Below, one piece after another: positions 36,001-44,589 of a DNA stretch of 64,000 nucleotides. Position numbers and translations under genes: made by a program. Each line of letters begins with the position of its first letter. Position 1 is the first letter of the stretch. A model generated the notes under the pieces. The model was given only the letters and a program-made list of their open reading frames with translations, did not search any database and was not told where the DNA came from. The DNA is from Chitinophaga caseinilytica (GTDB lineage Bacteria; Bacteroidota; Bacteroidia; Chitinophagales; Chitinophagaceae), in the NCBI RefSeq assembly GCF_038396765.1, contig NZ_CP150096.1, positions 4,323,001 to 4,387,000 on the forward strand, read 5' to 3'.

Positions 36001-38330
36001 CTCCAGGTCACGGTTTCACCTGCGTTGTTATCGGTAGCGGAAAGGGCAACGTTAGCCGTAGCGTTTTCGTTCAGCGAAACGTTGGTAACAGCCCCGATCA
36101 CCGGTGAGTAGTTATCGTTAACGGTCAGGTTGAAGGAGGAGTTGGTAACGCCGCCATGCTGGTCTGTTGCCGTTACGGTGATGTTGTTGTACACGCCTTC
36201 GTTGGCCTGCGTGGGGTTGAACGTCAGGGTGGCAGTGCCGCCGCTGGTGTTGAACTGGCCGAATGCAGGTACGTTGGCGGATGTGATAGTCACGGTTTCG
36301 CCGTCAGGATCGGTAGCGGTCAGCGCCAGTACCAGCTGCGTACCATAACGTACAGAGCGGTTTTCGAGCGGAGTGAGCGCCGGTGCCGTGTTCAGCGTGG
36401 CTTTGTTGGCCGTGTTGCTGAATGCGGAGCTGCCGCCTTCGTTTTTCGCCAACACCTTATAATAATAGGTCACATTGGCGAACAGGCCGGTATCGGTGTA
36501 GTTCGCCTCAGATCCTGCATTAGCAGGGATGGAGGTGAACAGGCGGAAGTTGGACGCGTCGTTGGCCGAACGGTAGAGGTCGAAAGCCGTTTCGGTAGTG
36601 GAGTTGTCGTTCCATTTCAGCTGGATGCTGCTGCCGCTGAGCGCGGTCAGTGCCAGGGCGGTCGGCGCAGCCGGGATAGCCGGCATGGCGAGCGTTTTGG
36701 CCGTCGCGTTCTTGTTCACGTACATCGAGTCGGGGATGAGGCGTTTGCTAACGCCAGGCCCTGCGTAGCTGGTCGTGAGCGACTGGCTGCCGCTTCTTTC
36801 GTAGAAAGTAACGTGGATCTGGTACTTTCCGGCGGTCAGCGATTTGCTGCCGCTCTTCTCGGTCGGGCCGTTCTGGTGGTCGTTGCTTACCACGAGGTTA
36901 GATTCGGTGAAGTTGCCGATGTACAGCTTGCTGCCGTCGTTGGAATTCGTATAGAAAGTATAGGTTCCAGTGGTCGGGATATTGATCCATCCGGAGAACT
37001 TCAGGGCAAACGCATCTTCTCTCGGCCGTACGTCCAGCGTAACGTTAGAAGTCAGACCGGTTGCAACAGGTGTCAGCGTGCTGAAGTTCGGGAGGGCAGT
37101 AATGCTGGTGGAGGTATTGTATGCGCTGTACGAGAACCCACCGGTTTCATTGGGGTGGAATCCGGACGCACCGTACTTGTTGATCGCCTGGATGCGGTAG
37201 TAGTAAGCAGTGGAAGCGTTGAGGCCGCTGTCCAGGTACGCTACTTTATTCGCAGCGGCGGTATTCACGATGCTGAACGGACCGGCAGCGCTTTCTGCAC
37301 GGTAGATTTCAAAGCCGGTTTCGTTGTTGCTGCTGTCTGACCAGGTGAGCTGGATCTTGTTGTAAGACAGAGTAGTGGCTTTGATATTGCCCGGTGCTTT
37401 CGGAAGGGTGCCGCCCGGAGCGGTATTGAGGTCTTTGAAGTATTCGGCCGGGATGGTTTGCTTGGTGCTGCCAACGCCGTGTGCCGTGTTCTTCCAGGAA
37501 ACGGTCATGGCTTCGCCACCGCCCTGTTCGAAGAACGCCATCGCGATCTTGTGCATACCTGCCGTGAGGAACTTGGTGCCTTCGCGGTCTTGCGTGCCGT
37601 GGAGACCGTCGTTGTTCACGAGTGCCGTGGCGGCATTGTCGTAGTCGGTATCGATCCACAGCTTGCTGCCGTCGTCGGAGTTGGTCACGAAGGTATAGTT
37701 ACCGGTAACGGGAATGCGGATCTGGCCTTCCCAAACGAAACCGAACTGATCGTTGCGGTTGCGGACGCTGAGGTCGGGAATTTCGGAAATACCTGTCTTG
37801 ATCGGCGTAAGGGTGTTGAAGTCGGGCAATACAGACCAGTTGCCTTCATAATAACGGTAGTTAAGGCCGTTAGCTACGGGGCGGGTGCTCACCTGGTTGC
37901 TCCTTGTAGAAGTGTTGCCGGCAAGGTCGCGGGCTTTCACCACAAAGGTGTACAGGCTGTCCGATTTCAGGTTGAACACGGTAAACTCGTCTTCCGTGGC
38001 ATCTACGGTGTAAGATTTGAGGCTGTTTACGTAGATGTCGTATTTGAATACGCCTACATCGTCGTAAGACGGGCCCCAGGTCAGTTTCACCGATGTGGTG
38101 GAAGTACCCGAGATCGCGAGGTTAGACGGAGCGGACGGCGGATTGCTGTCTACCTGGGTAGTGGCCGTTGCTTCATTGCTTACTGCAGAAGCGGCGGTAG
38201 CGTTCACCGCACGCAATACGTAGTAGTATTTCGTGTTGGGGGAGAGGTTGTTGTCGGTATAAGTAACCGCGTTCTGAGCCGTGATGCCGATCAGCTGGTA
38301 ATTGACGCCGGCCGAATTGGAACGGTACAC
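33036..38330 (-). CDS. Giant T9SS surface protein, 3' part: fn3, PA14, cadherin-like and APWNN modules
   Basis: This 1764-residue frame starts at an internal GTG inside a fibronectin type III domain; the same frame stays open upstream to about 38380, where it meets the frame of the esterase gene, so it is almost certainly the downstream part of a frameshifted gene. Order: fn3 repeats, PA14-like domain, fn3, second PA14-like domain, fn3, cadherin/Ig-like repeats (LENRSVRYGTQLVLALTATDPDG), then three roughly 170-residue modules (APWNN ... TGNNSGVYPDNV ... DVSPDQNGE) alternating with fn3, and a T9SS tail (YPNPFISNVNVEI ... AKLIKSNY). Expected to be a cell-surface, carbohydrate-binding protein. 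Expression of this part alone would lack a signal peptide. Confidence 0.85.
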   Translation of the reverse strand: MYRSNSAGVNYQLIGITAQNAVTYTDNNLSPNTKYYYVLRAVNATAASAVSNEATATTQVDSNPPSAPSNLAISGTSTTSVKLTWGPSYDDVGVFKYDIYVNSLKSYTVDATEDEFTVFNLKSDSLYTFVVKARDLAGNTSTRSNQVSTRPVANGLNYRYYEGNWSVLPDFNTLTPIKTGISEIPDLSVRNRNDQFGFVWEGQIRIPVTGNYTFVTNSDDGSKLWIDTDYDNAATALVNNDGLHGTQDREGTKFLTAGMHKIAMAFFEQGGGEAMTVSWKNTAHGVGSTKQTIPAEYFKDLNTAPGGTLPKAPGNIKATTLSYNKIQLTWSDSSNNETGFEIYRAESAAGPFSIVNTAAANKVAYLDSGLNASTAYYYRIQAINKYGASGFHPNETGGFSYSAYNTSTSITALPNFSTLTPVATGLTSNVTLDVRPREDAFALKFSGWINIPTTGTYTFYTNSNDGSKLYIGNFTESNLVVSNDHQNGPTEKSGSKSLTAGKYQIHVTFYERSGSQSLTTSYAGPGVSKRLIPDSMYVNKNATAKTLAMPAIPAAPTALALTALSGSSIQLKWNDNSTTETAFDLYRSANDASNFRLFTSIPANAGSEANYTDTGLFANVTYYYKVLAKNEGGSSAFSNTANKATLNTAPALTPLENRSVRYGTQLVLALTATDPDGETVTITSANVPAFGQFNTSGGTATLTFNPTQANEGVYNNITVTATDQHGGVTNSSFNLTVNDNYSPVIGAVTNVSLNENATANVALSATDNNAGETVTWSATGLPAFATLTPSGNSASIALAPGFIDAGTYAVTVKADDGRGGIDTKSFTITVNDVNPSRTIFVNFTDGSYPAPAPWNNTNKQPVLNDLFANLKDNSGATTAVGIRVTSNWGALGNGSNYFGTSTGNNSGVYPDNVMKTAYWSNTTAQTFKLVGLSATSKYNLTFFGARADVTDNRMTDYTVGGTTVSLQAAKNTQNTVSINNISPDANNEILITMKNGAGSVWSYINALVIQVNYDDGNAPAKPTQFAATPSSGGVVLSWKDVAFNEAAYEVYRASAPAGPFTLLNPAGGNANATSFTDATSVASTQYYYTLRAVNEHGPSGYTDTIGILTGNNNPKFDSIGNVSIKNNETFTIPLHATDDAGDVMTLRSTNLPPFATLTDNGDGTGSISIVPSSGDVGRFANINVTASDNHGGASTRTFTIQVRDKNITTVYVNFNQTLPADAPWNNFNSYPGANAAIANLADETGTLSGIRIQLLDGFTGTNTVGSTTGNNSGVYPDNVLASNYYTSEATARRIRISNLNATYRYNLIFLGSRQGNDNKNTEYTVGSSTVTLNAANNTRNTVQINGISPDASGNIDFTVKQATGAAYGYINSVVIQYYLDNGTPLAPGNATALAKSKTSIQLNWLDNSNNETGFEVWRSTDKVNYTLRATVGNNVNTYTDNGLGIDTRYYYKVRALKAAIQSDFSNIATAATFRNAVYINFNVFNPAGAPWNNTNSAPAQGLEFPNLKDDNNENTGMTMVIHKAFTGDNPYGMNTGNNSGIYPDNVISSTYWVDINESGQLKIKGLNLAKKYNFVFFASRDGAGDRTSIYTINGQMVSLNAGYNINQTTQINDVSPDQNGEVLISVTAGGQSIYGYIGALVIQSYTPEASQIDPDLILQKAANNKGEQILETSVRIDKTYPNPFISNVNVEIISDGKSQNNFILNVTDVSGRSVHTKMLGKLPAGTHRVLLDMGSSRIPGGLYLLQLVDGSKIVNSAKLIKSNY

Positions 38331-38343
38331 TTCGTAGCCGGTT

Positions 38344-39789
38344 TCATTGTAAACGGCATTCGGATTGTCTGTCCAGTCGATCAGTGATCGCTGTTTTGCT
38401 GATAGCGGTGGCGGTGAGGCCGGATGCGGGTGCCGGCGGGTTGGGACCGTTGGCGGGGATGATCGTGAAAGGAGCGGACCATTCGCTGGAGCAACCGAAT
38501 TTCTCGGTCACGTTCGCCTGGTATTGACCGGGCGCGTTCACCGTCTGCGTTTGTGCGGTACCGATGATAGCGGGGTCGCCTACTTTGCGCCATTGGTAAG
38601 AAGTATAGCCTTCGGGCAGGGTCAGCACCACATAGTTTTTGCCGTCTACAGCGGGGATGACTTTACTCATCAGGCCTGCGATGGAGAGCGGCGGTGTTTG
38701 GGTCGCTTCTTTCTGTTTAACAACTACGGGTGTGGGCGACCAGGGAGACCATTCGGTGCCTCTTTTGATCCTCGCATCGTAGGTGCCGAATTCAGTGGCC
38801 GTGTATTCGAAGGTGGTGGCACCTGGGATCAGGGTACCGTTTTTCCGCCACTCATAACCGTCGAAGCCCGGGGTAAGACCGAGCACAACGCTTACGGTTT
38901 CTCCGGGGCAGAATTCGTTGTGGCCGAATGCGGGCCAGGGGTTCGCTTTGTGCTGGCGGTTGATGAACGGCCAGAAGTCGGCTTCGTCCCACGCAGTGTT
39001 CCAGATACCGTGGCCACCGTTGGGATACAGGGTCATCTTGGCATTACCACCTGCATTCTGATCGGCCGTGATAACGGCTGTGGTGGTGGAAGGGTGGGGG
39101 TTGTTGTCCAGCCCGCCCTGGAAAATCCATAACGGGATGTTCTTGAAAACGTTTACCTGGTCGCGGTAGGCGATGGAGCAGCCGCTGATAGGCAGGAAAC
39201 CGGCAACTTCCTTGGGATAGCGGAACATGAATTCCCATGTTTCGGTACCGCCGGCGGAAAGGCCGTTCGCGAAAATTCTGTCGGGGTCGAGCTTGTTGTT
39301 CAATTTCAGCTCGTCGAGGATCTGTTTAACAAAATCGTACTGGGGTTGACCGAAAAAGCCGGTAGTGCTTTGCGGAACAAGGATGAATCCATCGAACTTA
39401 CCATTGTCGACAGCAGCACAGAATTTGCCGCCACCATGGTACAGGGAATACTCGTTGTCATAAATGCCACCACCTTCACCACGGCCATGCCAGAAGATGA
39501 AAATGGGGTATTTCTTACCATCACTGACACCGTGTTGGTAAGATTTGGGGAATTTCAGGCGGAAGGGCATCCCACTCAGGTAGTAGCATTTGTAGGAATC
39601 CTTGTTCGAGAAATTCACGGAAGAGCGGACGGTGCGCACCCATTTGGAAATGGTGCCCCAGGTCGGCGTTTCCGGAGGATCGTTGGGGTTGTAGGTAATC
39701 ACCGGGTCAGCGGGATTAAATACCTGTGCCGAACCGGGAAATGCAAATCCCAGCAGGCAAGCTAATAGTAACAGGTAAAATTGTCGCAT
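38344..39789 (-). CDS. Secreted esterase with Ig-like domains, 5' part of a frameshifted giant gene
   Basis: The 481-residue frame has a signal peptide (to about 21), an esterase domain (FIFWHGRGEGGG, ANGLSAGG with Ser178, PNGGHGIWN with the likely catalytic His), and two Ig-like segments with YEWRKNG and YQWRKVG. It ends in the first strand of an fn3 domain (SGLTATAISKTAITD) and then reads out of frame to a stop at 38344. The rest of that fn3 domain continues in another frame (LIDWTDNPNAVYNETGYEVYRS). The full protein would be about 2250 residues. The esterase relates to those at 16897 and 23977. If the shift is real, a truncated secreted esterase without a T9SS tail is made. Confidence 0.85.
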   Translation of the reverse strand: MRQFYLLLLACLLGFAFPGSAQVFNPADPVITYNPNDPPETPTWGTISKWVRTVRSSVNFSNKDSYKCYYLSGMPFRLKFPKSYQHGVSDGKKYPIFIFWHGRGEGGGIYDNEYSLYHGGGKFCAAVDNGKFDGFILVPQSTTGFFGQPQYDFVKQILDELKLNNKLDPDRIFANGLSAGGTETWEFMFRYPKEVAGFLPISGCSIAYRDQVNVFKNIPLWIFQGGLDNNPHPSTTTAVITADQNAGGNAKMTLYPNGGHGIWNTAWDEADFWPFINRQHKANPWPAFGHNEFCPGETVSVVLGLTPGFDGYEWRKNGTLIPGATTFEYTATEFGTYDARIKRGTEWSPWSPTPVVVKQKEATQTPPLSIAGLMSKVIPAVDGKNYVVLTLPEGYTSYQWRKVGDPAIIGTAQTQTVNAPGQYQANVTEKFGCSSEWSAPFTIIPANGPNPPAPASGLTATAISKTAITDRLDRQSECRLQ

Positions 39790-40009
39790 ATGGTAAGTGT
39801 TTCAGTATGTTCAATTTGAAACTTACCCAGCAAATGAATGGACAGTCATTAATTTTTCAGCCTACTCAATCACTGAGCGGCTTTTCGAAGGAAAACGGTT
39901 AAAAAAAGTGGAGGTTTTTTGAGAGGATAAGGTTGGGGCTTTAATTCAGGATGTAAAACTAGGAAATATTTCCATTATTACAAATATTTTAAGCGCATTA
40001 ACAAATGAT

Positions 40010-41227
40010 TTAAGTTGCAGGCTGGCGGCCGTGTACGTCGCTTTTCGGCAAAGACCCCACTGCGGGCCGTTTGCGGGGGCCATGCAGGTAAAAGCCGATT
40101 TTCGTGTACCGCACCCACCACTGATAGGTAGCCAGGCTTACCGCGATGGTTACCCCAAGCGCGATGGCATATTTGGCCGGGCCCCAGAAATCGAAGCGGC
40201 CGATATACATCTGCACCGCGCCCAAGAGCCCCACATGCACCAGGTACACCCAGTAAGAGGCGTCTGAAAGGTACCGCACGGCCGGCCGTTCGGCGTTTAC
40301 CCAGCGCAGAAAGACTCCGGCCACGCCCGTTACCAGGCATATCGTAGCCGTAGTAACCCCGGCCTGCAGCAACGCCCTGTTCACCTCCGGCGCTTCCGGC
40401 GCGATCTTCACCCATCCCACGACCGATCCTACCACCACGCCCGCCAGCGTAAACGGCAGCGCGTAGCGTTTCAGCAATGGGAAAATCCGACGCATATGGT
40501 GGTGCAGCACCCATCCCGCCAAAAAGAAAATCCCGTAATACGTCAGGAAAGAAACTTTAGGCATCAGCCCCGGCGCATACTCTACGAACGGCGACGAAAA
40601 CATCCACAGGCTCACGTAACTGCCACATGCCATCAACACGAGGATCCCGCCGGGCGAAAAATCGCCATGGAAGAACTTCAACGGCAGCAACCGCTTCGCA
40701 GCATCGCTGCCTATCACTTTGTAGGCCACGAGCCCCACGGCATACAGGATCGACAGATAATACAGGAACCACAGGTGCAGCGGCCCCCTCCAGGTAAAAA
40801 TATCCTTCAGCACGGCCGAAACCGTTGCCCCATTCCAGGGCAACCCCGCTTCCGACACGCGCGCCACCGCCGCAGGCAGGTAGGTGAGCGGCAGTATCGT
40901 GAAAAGGCCCACCACGAACGGAATGAGTATCCGCTGCGCGCGATGGCGGATAAACGGCCGGGGACCGATCTTCAGGAACAACAGCCGGAAAAAGAACCCC
41001 GCTATGACGTAGAACAGCTGCATCCGGAAAATATGGATGAAGAAGAAAATATAGTCGTACGAAATGTCGGTATAATACGGATCATGGTACAACCCTTCGA
41101 AATGATCGTACGTGTAGGGCATGGCCGCATGCAGCCCCACGCCGAGGAACATCGCCAATGCACGGAGCGCGTCCATGCTGGAAATACGGCCTTGGCCGGA
41201 AGGTGCTGTATGGGGTGCCTGACTCAT
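40010..41227 (-). CDS. Acyltransferase family 3 membrane protein (MdoC/OpgC-like)
   Basis: The start at 41227 gives an ATGA overlap with the glycosyltransferase stop and 405 residues; an earlier ATG would overlap more. It has about ten membrane segments and RISSMDALRALAMFLGVGLHA (R-x10-H), LFYVIAGFFFRLLF and RAQRILIPFVVGL, as in glucan-modifying OpgC-type acyltransferases. A role in acylating the polysaccharide, or a glucan made by its partner glycosyltransferase, is likely. With 41224-42408 it forms a two-gene operon. Confidence 0.9.
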   Translation of the reverse strand: MSQAPHTAPSGQGRISSMDALRALAMFLGVGLHAAMPYTYDHFEGLYHDPYYTDISYDYIFFFIHIFRMQLFYVIAGFFFRLLFLKIGPRPFIRHRAQRILIPFVVGLFTILPLTYLPAAVARVSEAGLPWNGATVSAVLKDIFTWRGPLHLWFLYYLSILYAVGLVAYKVIGSDAAKRLLPLKFFHGDFSPGGILVLMACGSYVSLWMFSSPFVEYAPGLMPKVSFLTYYGIFFLAGWVLHHHMRRIFPLLKRYALPFTLAGVVVGSVVGWVKIAPEAPEVNRALLQAGVTTATICLVTGVAGVFLRWVNAERPAVRYLSDASYWVYLVHVGLLGAVQMYIGRFDFWGPAKYAIALGVTIAVSLATYQWWVRYTKIGFYLHGPRKRPAVGSLPKSDVHGRQPAT

Positions 41228-42408
41228 GAATTTTGCAGTGTTGGGGCGCGTACCGCTTTGTCCCACGCGGCTTGCTGTTTTTTACGGATAAATCGGAAAA
41301 ATCCTTCGTAAATGGACACATTCATGAACACAAAATAAAACGGCACGTAGGCCGGTTTGAATTTGATATCGCGCATAGCCAGCGCCCAGCCCGTTAAAGC
41401 CGCCGCGTAAAAAACGCACTGCGCCGCCAATAGTATCGAGTATATGCCTCCATAACCCGCCAGCACGAGCCAGATGTTGGTGATGAGCGCCACCGGAAGG
41501 CTCAGGGGCGCCAGCGTCCACCGCAGCACGCGGTGGCCCAGGTACTGGAACGTCAGCACCGGGTGCCGGAAGAAATTCAGCAATCCGGCGAGCCGGCTGA
41601 TCGCCTGGAACCCGCCCGCACTGATCCGCACCTTCCGCTTATGCTCTTCGCCGATGCCGGCCGAAGGGCTTTCCATCGCGTAGGCATCCGGCGCATAGGC
41701 GATCCGGTAACCTTCGGCGCAGATCCGGAGGGAAATGATAAAATCGTCGAGCACCACGTCTTTCTCAACGGGCCGGTACAATTCCGTTCGCACGGAAAAC
41801 AGTTCGCCCGCAGCGCCCACCACACTGAAAAGTTCCGCATCCAGCCGCTTGAGCAGCGATTCGTATTTCCAGTAAATGCCCTCCGCGTTCTCCGCTCCGC
41901 CTTCCCCCGCGATCACTTTCTTTTCGCCTGCCACGCCGCCGCACCGGGGATCCTGGTAATGGCGGACGATACATTTCACCGCCTGATCGTTCAATAACGT
42001 GTTGGCGTCGCAGAAAATAACGATGGGCGTCTGCACCTGCTGCATCGCACGGTTCAGTGCGGCCGTTTTGCCCAGGCGCGCCGGTTCGTGCATCAACCGA
42101 ACGGAAGGGTAGGAGCCCACGATCGCATCGGTACCATCCGTGCTGCCGTCGGTGATAAATAATATATGCAGTTTCCCTTCGGGATAATCGAGGGCAAGCG
42201 TATTGGCGATTTTTTCGCGGATGAAACCGGCCTCATTATAGGCGGCCACGACAAGCGTAGTTTCCGGGAAATAGCCGTCGGGCAAGGGTTTGGGACGGCG
42301 GAAGAGGCGCTTCAGCCGCACCGCTGCGGCCACGACTATCCCGTAACCCAAATAACTGAAGAACAGGATAAAAAGACTGAGAAACAATATGACTTTAATG
42401 GTGATCAT
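41224..42408 (-). CDS. Membrane glycosyltransferase family 2
   Basis: The 394-residue protein has an N-terminal membrane segment, a GT-A domain with TTLVVAAYNEAG, FITDGSTDGT, IFCDANTLL (metal-binding DxD-type) and VLDDFIIS (catalytic base region), and three to four C-terminal membrane segments. The layout resembles processive or poly-sugar GT2 enzymes (IcaA/NodC-like). The QxxRW motif is not obvious (EEHKRKVRISAGG lies at the expected place), so processivity is uncertain. It diverges from the plus-strand EPS operon across 518 bp. Confidence 0.88.
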   Translation of the reverse strand: MITIKVILFLSLFILFFSYLGYGIVVAAAVRLKRLFRRPKPLPDGYFPETTLVVAAYNEAGFIREKIANTLALDYPEGKLHILFITDGSTDGTDAIVGSYPSVRLMHEPARLGKTAALNRAMQQVQTPIVIFCDANTLLNDQAVKCIVRHYQDPRCGGVAGEKKVIAGEGGAENAEGIYWKYESLLKRLDAELFSVVGAAGELFSVRTELYRPVEKDVVLDDFIISLRICAEGYRIAYAPDAYAMESPSAGIGEEHKRKVRISAGGFQAISRLAGLLNFFRHPVLTFQYLGHRVLRWTLAPLSLPVALITNIWLVLAGYGGIYSILLAAQCVFYAAALTGWALAMRDIKFKPAYVPFYFVFMNVSIYEGFFRFIRKKQQAAWDKAVRAPTLQNS

Positions 42409-42926
42409 CTGGTTTGGGGGTCATTTCAGCTGCCAAATTATATAACAATCCTGATATTCAATTCAGGATTACGGTCGTCCACTTACTTAAATTCATCGTT
42501 TACTATCGATAATCTGTATTTCACGAGAAAAAAGCATGCATTCGCAAATTTCAGATATTATTTTTTTTGGGGTGACGTACTTTTGCACCAGTACAGAGAA
42601 CGAAAGTAATGTTCCTTGTTTGCCGACCTCTTTTCAAATCTAATGTGAAAAATTTTATTTGCGCGATTTGAAAATAAACTTATAATTTTACTTCAGCTTT
42701 TGTACGACCCTATAATTCTAACCATTCCTCTGAGTAATTCCTGCAATAATTTAACCTCCGGTACCGCAGTGCCAGCGCATCGCGTTGCATTATAACTGCA
42801 ATAGTTCCGGAATCCTGACCAAATCCTCCCTGGAAAATCAAAGATGACCACGCGGGGCTACATGCCTTTTGCCTGTTCGCCGCAGTGGAAGAAAACTAAA
42901 TCTTTATTTTCTAAACGTAGGAAACA
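42409..42926. promoter_or_regulatory. 518-bp divergent regulatory region between two EPS operons
   Basis: No gene is visible. The region holds a perfect 10-bp inverted repeat, TTTTCAAATC (42631-42640) and GATTTGAAAA (42665-42674), separated by 24 bp. It also holds a -7-like box TACTTTTG (42578-42585) on the plus strand and TAGATTTG (42642 to 42635) on the minus strand, both without a clear -33 box. The minus box overlaps the left repeat arm. A regulator could bind here to control both operons. Confidence 0.5.
42631..42674. repeat. Inverted repeat, possible operator
   Basis: Perfect 10-bp arms TTTTCAAATC / GATTTGAAAA with a 24-bp AT-rich spacer. One arm overlaps a minus-strand -7-like box. 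Confidence 0.5.
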
Positions 42927-43313
42927 ATGAAGAAGACTATACTCGTAGTAGACGATAGCGTGCATATCAGAATGTTGCTGGAAGCCATGTTGCAGCATAA
43001 ATATAAAGTGTATACGGCGGAAGACGGACTGAGCGCCCTCATGTGGCTCGCAGCCGGCAACACACCGGACATTATCATCACCGACATCCAGATGCCGCGG
43101 CTGGACGGCTGGGAGCTGATCAGCAACCTGAACAGCAACCTGCTTTTCAACGACATCCCCGTGATGGTGCTCACCGGCATTTCATTGCACGATGTCAATT
43201 TTGTTCACCCGAACGTGGTTCACGTCATCAACAAACCTTTCGACCCGCGTGATCTTATAGAGAAGATCGGGCATCAGCTCAGCCGACAGCTGCCCATGGC
43301 CGCGAACGGATGA
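42927..43313 (+). CDS. Single-domain response regulator (CheY-like receiver)
   Basis: The 128-residue protein is one receiver domain: acidic pair in LVVDDS, phospho-acceptor Asp in IIITDIQMP, switch Thr in VLTGIS and conserved Lys in INKPFDP. No output domain is present, so it would act by protein contact. It heads the plus-strand EPS operon, 55 bp ahead of a sugar-phosphate transferase that carries a degenerate receiver-like N-terminus. Direct control of EPS initiation is a reasonable inference. No histidine kinase gene is in the window. Confidence 0.93.
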   Translation: MKKTILVVDDSVHIRMLLEAMLQHKYKVYTAEDGLSALMWLAAGNTPDIIITDIQMPRLDGWELISNLNSNLLFNDIPVMVLTGISLHDVNFVHPNVVHVINKPFDPRDLIEKIGHQLSRQLPMAANG

Positions 43314-43368
43314 AACGCATCCGCGCTCATACCGCTATTAGCTATTGAATAACACCTATAATCCGAAC

Positions 43369-44502
43369 ATGATGATTCACCATTTGTCATTACCCCTAAA
43401 AAAAGAAGTTACGACCAAGGTAGTACCCCTGGCTGCGAGCGCGGCAAGGTCCTGGGCGCTTTGTATAGGCGATCCGGGATTCATGCAGCGCATGCAGCCA
43501 GACAGGCCCGACCGGCTCCTGGTTGTCAGCAGCATTCATTCCGCCGCGAAAATACTGCGGGACCAGCTGCCGATGGATGTGAAGCCGTCATATATCATTT
43601 GCAACATCAGCTCCACGGGCAGGCCCGCGGAACTGGTAAAGCAGATCCGCTCCCTCGATGCGCTGGCAGACGTGCCCATGTTCGGATATGTGCAACAGCT
43701 TACGCCGGAACTCCGCCAGCAGATCCGTTCCGCCGGCGGCATCGATAACCTGGTAACGGCCGAAACTTCGGTCGATGAATTCATTTCCATCCGCGACCAG
43801 GCCATCCGTCTCCGCTCGCTCGCTACAAAGCCCGCGCAGACCACCGGCGATATCAAGCCCCGCAGGGCCCCTTCCGCCTACGTTAACCATTATGTAAAAA
43901 GAGGGATCGACATCCTCGCCGCAGGGACCGGGCTGCTTATTCTCAGCCCACTGCTGCTGCTCATCGCCGCGCTTATCAAACTGGAATCGAAAGGGCCCGT
44001 TTTCTATATCTCCCGACGCGCCGGCCAGCGTTACCGCATCTTCAACTTCTACAAGTTCAGGACAATGGTCAACGACGCCGACCAACAGGTGAAGAACATG
44101 GCCCATCTCAACCAGTACGATACCGGCGATAAAGGCCCCGTGTTCTTCAAGATCAGCAACGATCCCCGCGTAACCCGCCTCGGCAGCTTCCTGCGCAATT
44201 CCAGCCTCGACGAAATCCCCCAATTGCTGAACGTACTGCTGGGACATATGTCGCTGGTCGGCAACAGGCCCTTGCCGCTCTACGAAGCCGCATCGCTCAC
44301 TACCGACAGCTATTGCGGAAGGTTCATGGCGCCAGCGGGGCTCACCGGGCTCTGGCAGGTGAAGAAACGGGGGAAGAAAGATATGAGCGTGGAAGAAAGG
44401 ATCAAACTGGATATCGAGTACGCCCAGAAGCATACCGTGCTGTTCGACATGTGGATCCTGGCCAGCACGCCCAATGCGCTCCTTCAGAAAGACAACGTAT
44501 AA
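43369..44502 (+). CDS. Initiating sugar-phosphate transferase with N-terminal pseudo-receiver domain
   Basis: ATG 43369 is preferred over TTG 43345. The C-terminal half (from about residue 170) is a bacterial sugar transferase of the WcaJ/ExoY type: [16 protein letters not shown] (membrane segment), [38 protein letters not shown] and [14 protein letters not shown]. It transfers a sugar phosphate from a UDP-sugar to undecaprenyl phosphate, starting the EPS repeat. The N-terminal 150 residues have receiver-like strand order ([41 protein letters not shown]), but the phospho-acceptor Asp is Asn and the conserved Lys is not present. It follows the receiver gene. Confidence 0.88.
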   Translation: MMIHHLSLPLKKEVTTKVVPLAASAARSWALCIGDPGFMQRMQPDRPDRLLVVSSIHSAAKILRDQLPMDVKPSYIICNISSTGRPAELVKQIRSLDALADVPMFGYVQQLTPELRQQIRSAGGIDNLVTAETSVDEFISIRDQAIRLRSLATKPAQTTGDIKPRRAPSAYVNHYVKRGIDILAAGTGLLILSPLLLLIAALIKLESKGPVFYISRRAGQRYRIFNFYKFRTMVNDADQQVKNMAHLNQYDTGDKGPVFFKISNDPRVTRLGSFLRNSSLDEIPQLLNVLLGHMSLVGNRPLPLYEAASLTTDSYCGRFMAPAGLTGLWQVKKRGKKDMSVEERIKLDIEYAQKHTVLFDMWILASTPNALLQKDNV

Positions 44503-44589
44503 TTAATATATAGTACAACCGGGCCTGCCCGGATATCAAATACCCCACCGGAAAAGGATTCCGGGTACCGAATCACCGAACAACACCGA

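Noticed and set aside
41228..41266. Longer N-terminus of the MdoC-like acyltransferase from 41266
   Set aside because: It would overlap the upstream gene by 43 nt and adds residues encoded within that gene; the ATG at 41227 gives a typical ATGA overlap.
43345..43368. TTG start of the sugar transferase at 43345
   Set aside because: An ATG lies eight codons later (43369) and no protein feature needs the extra residues.
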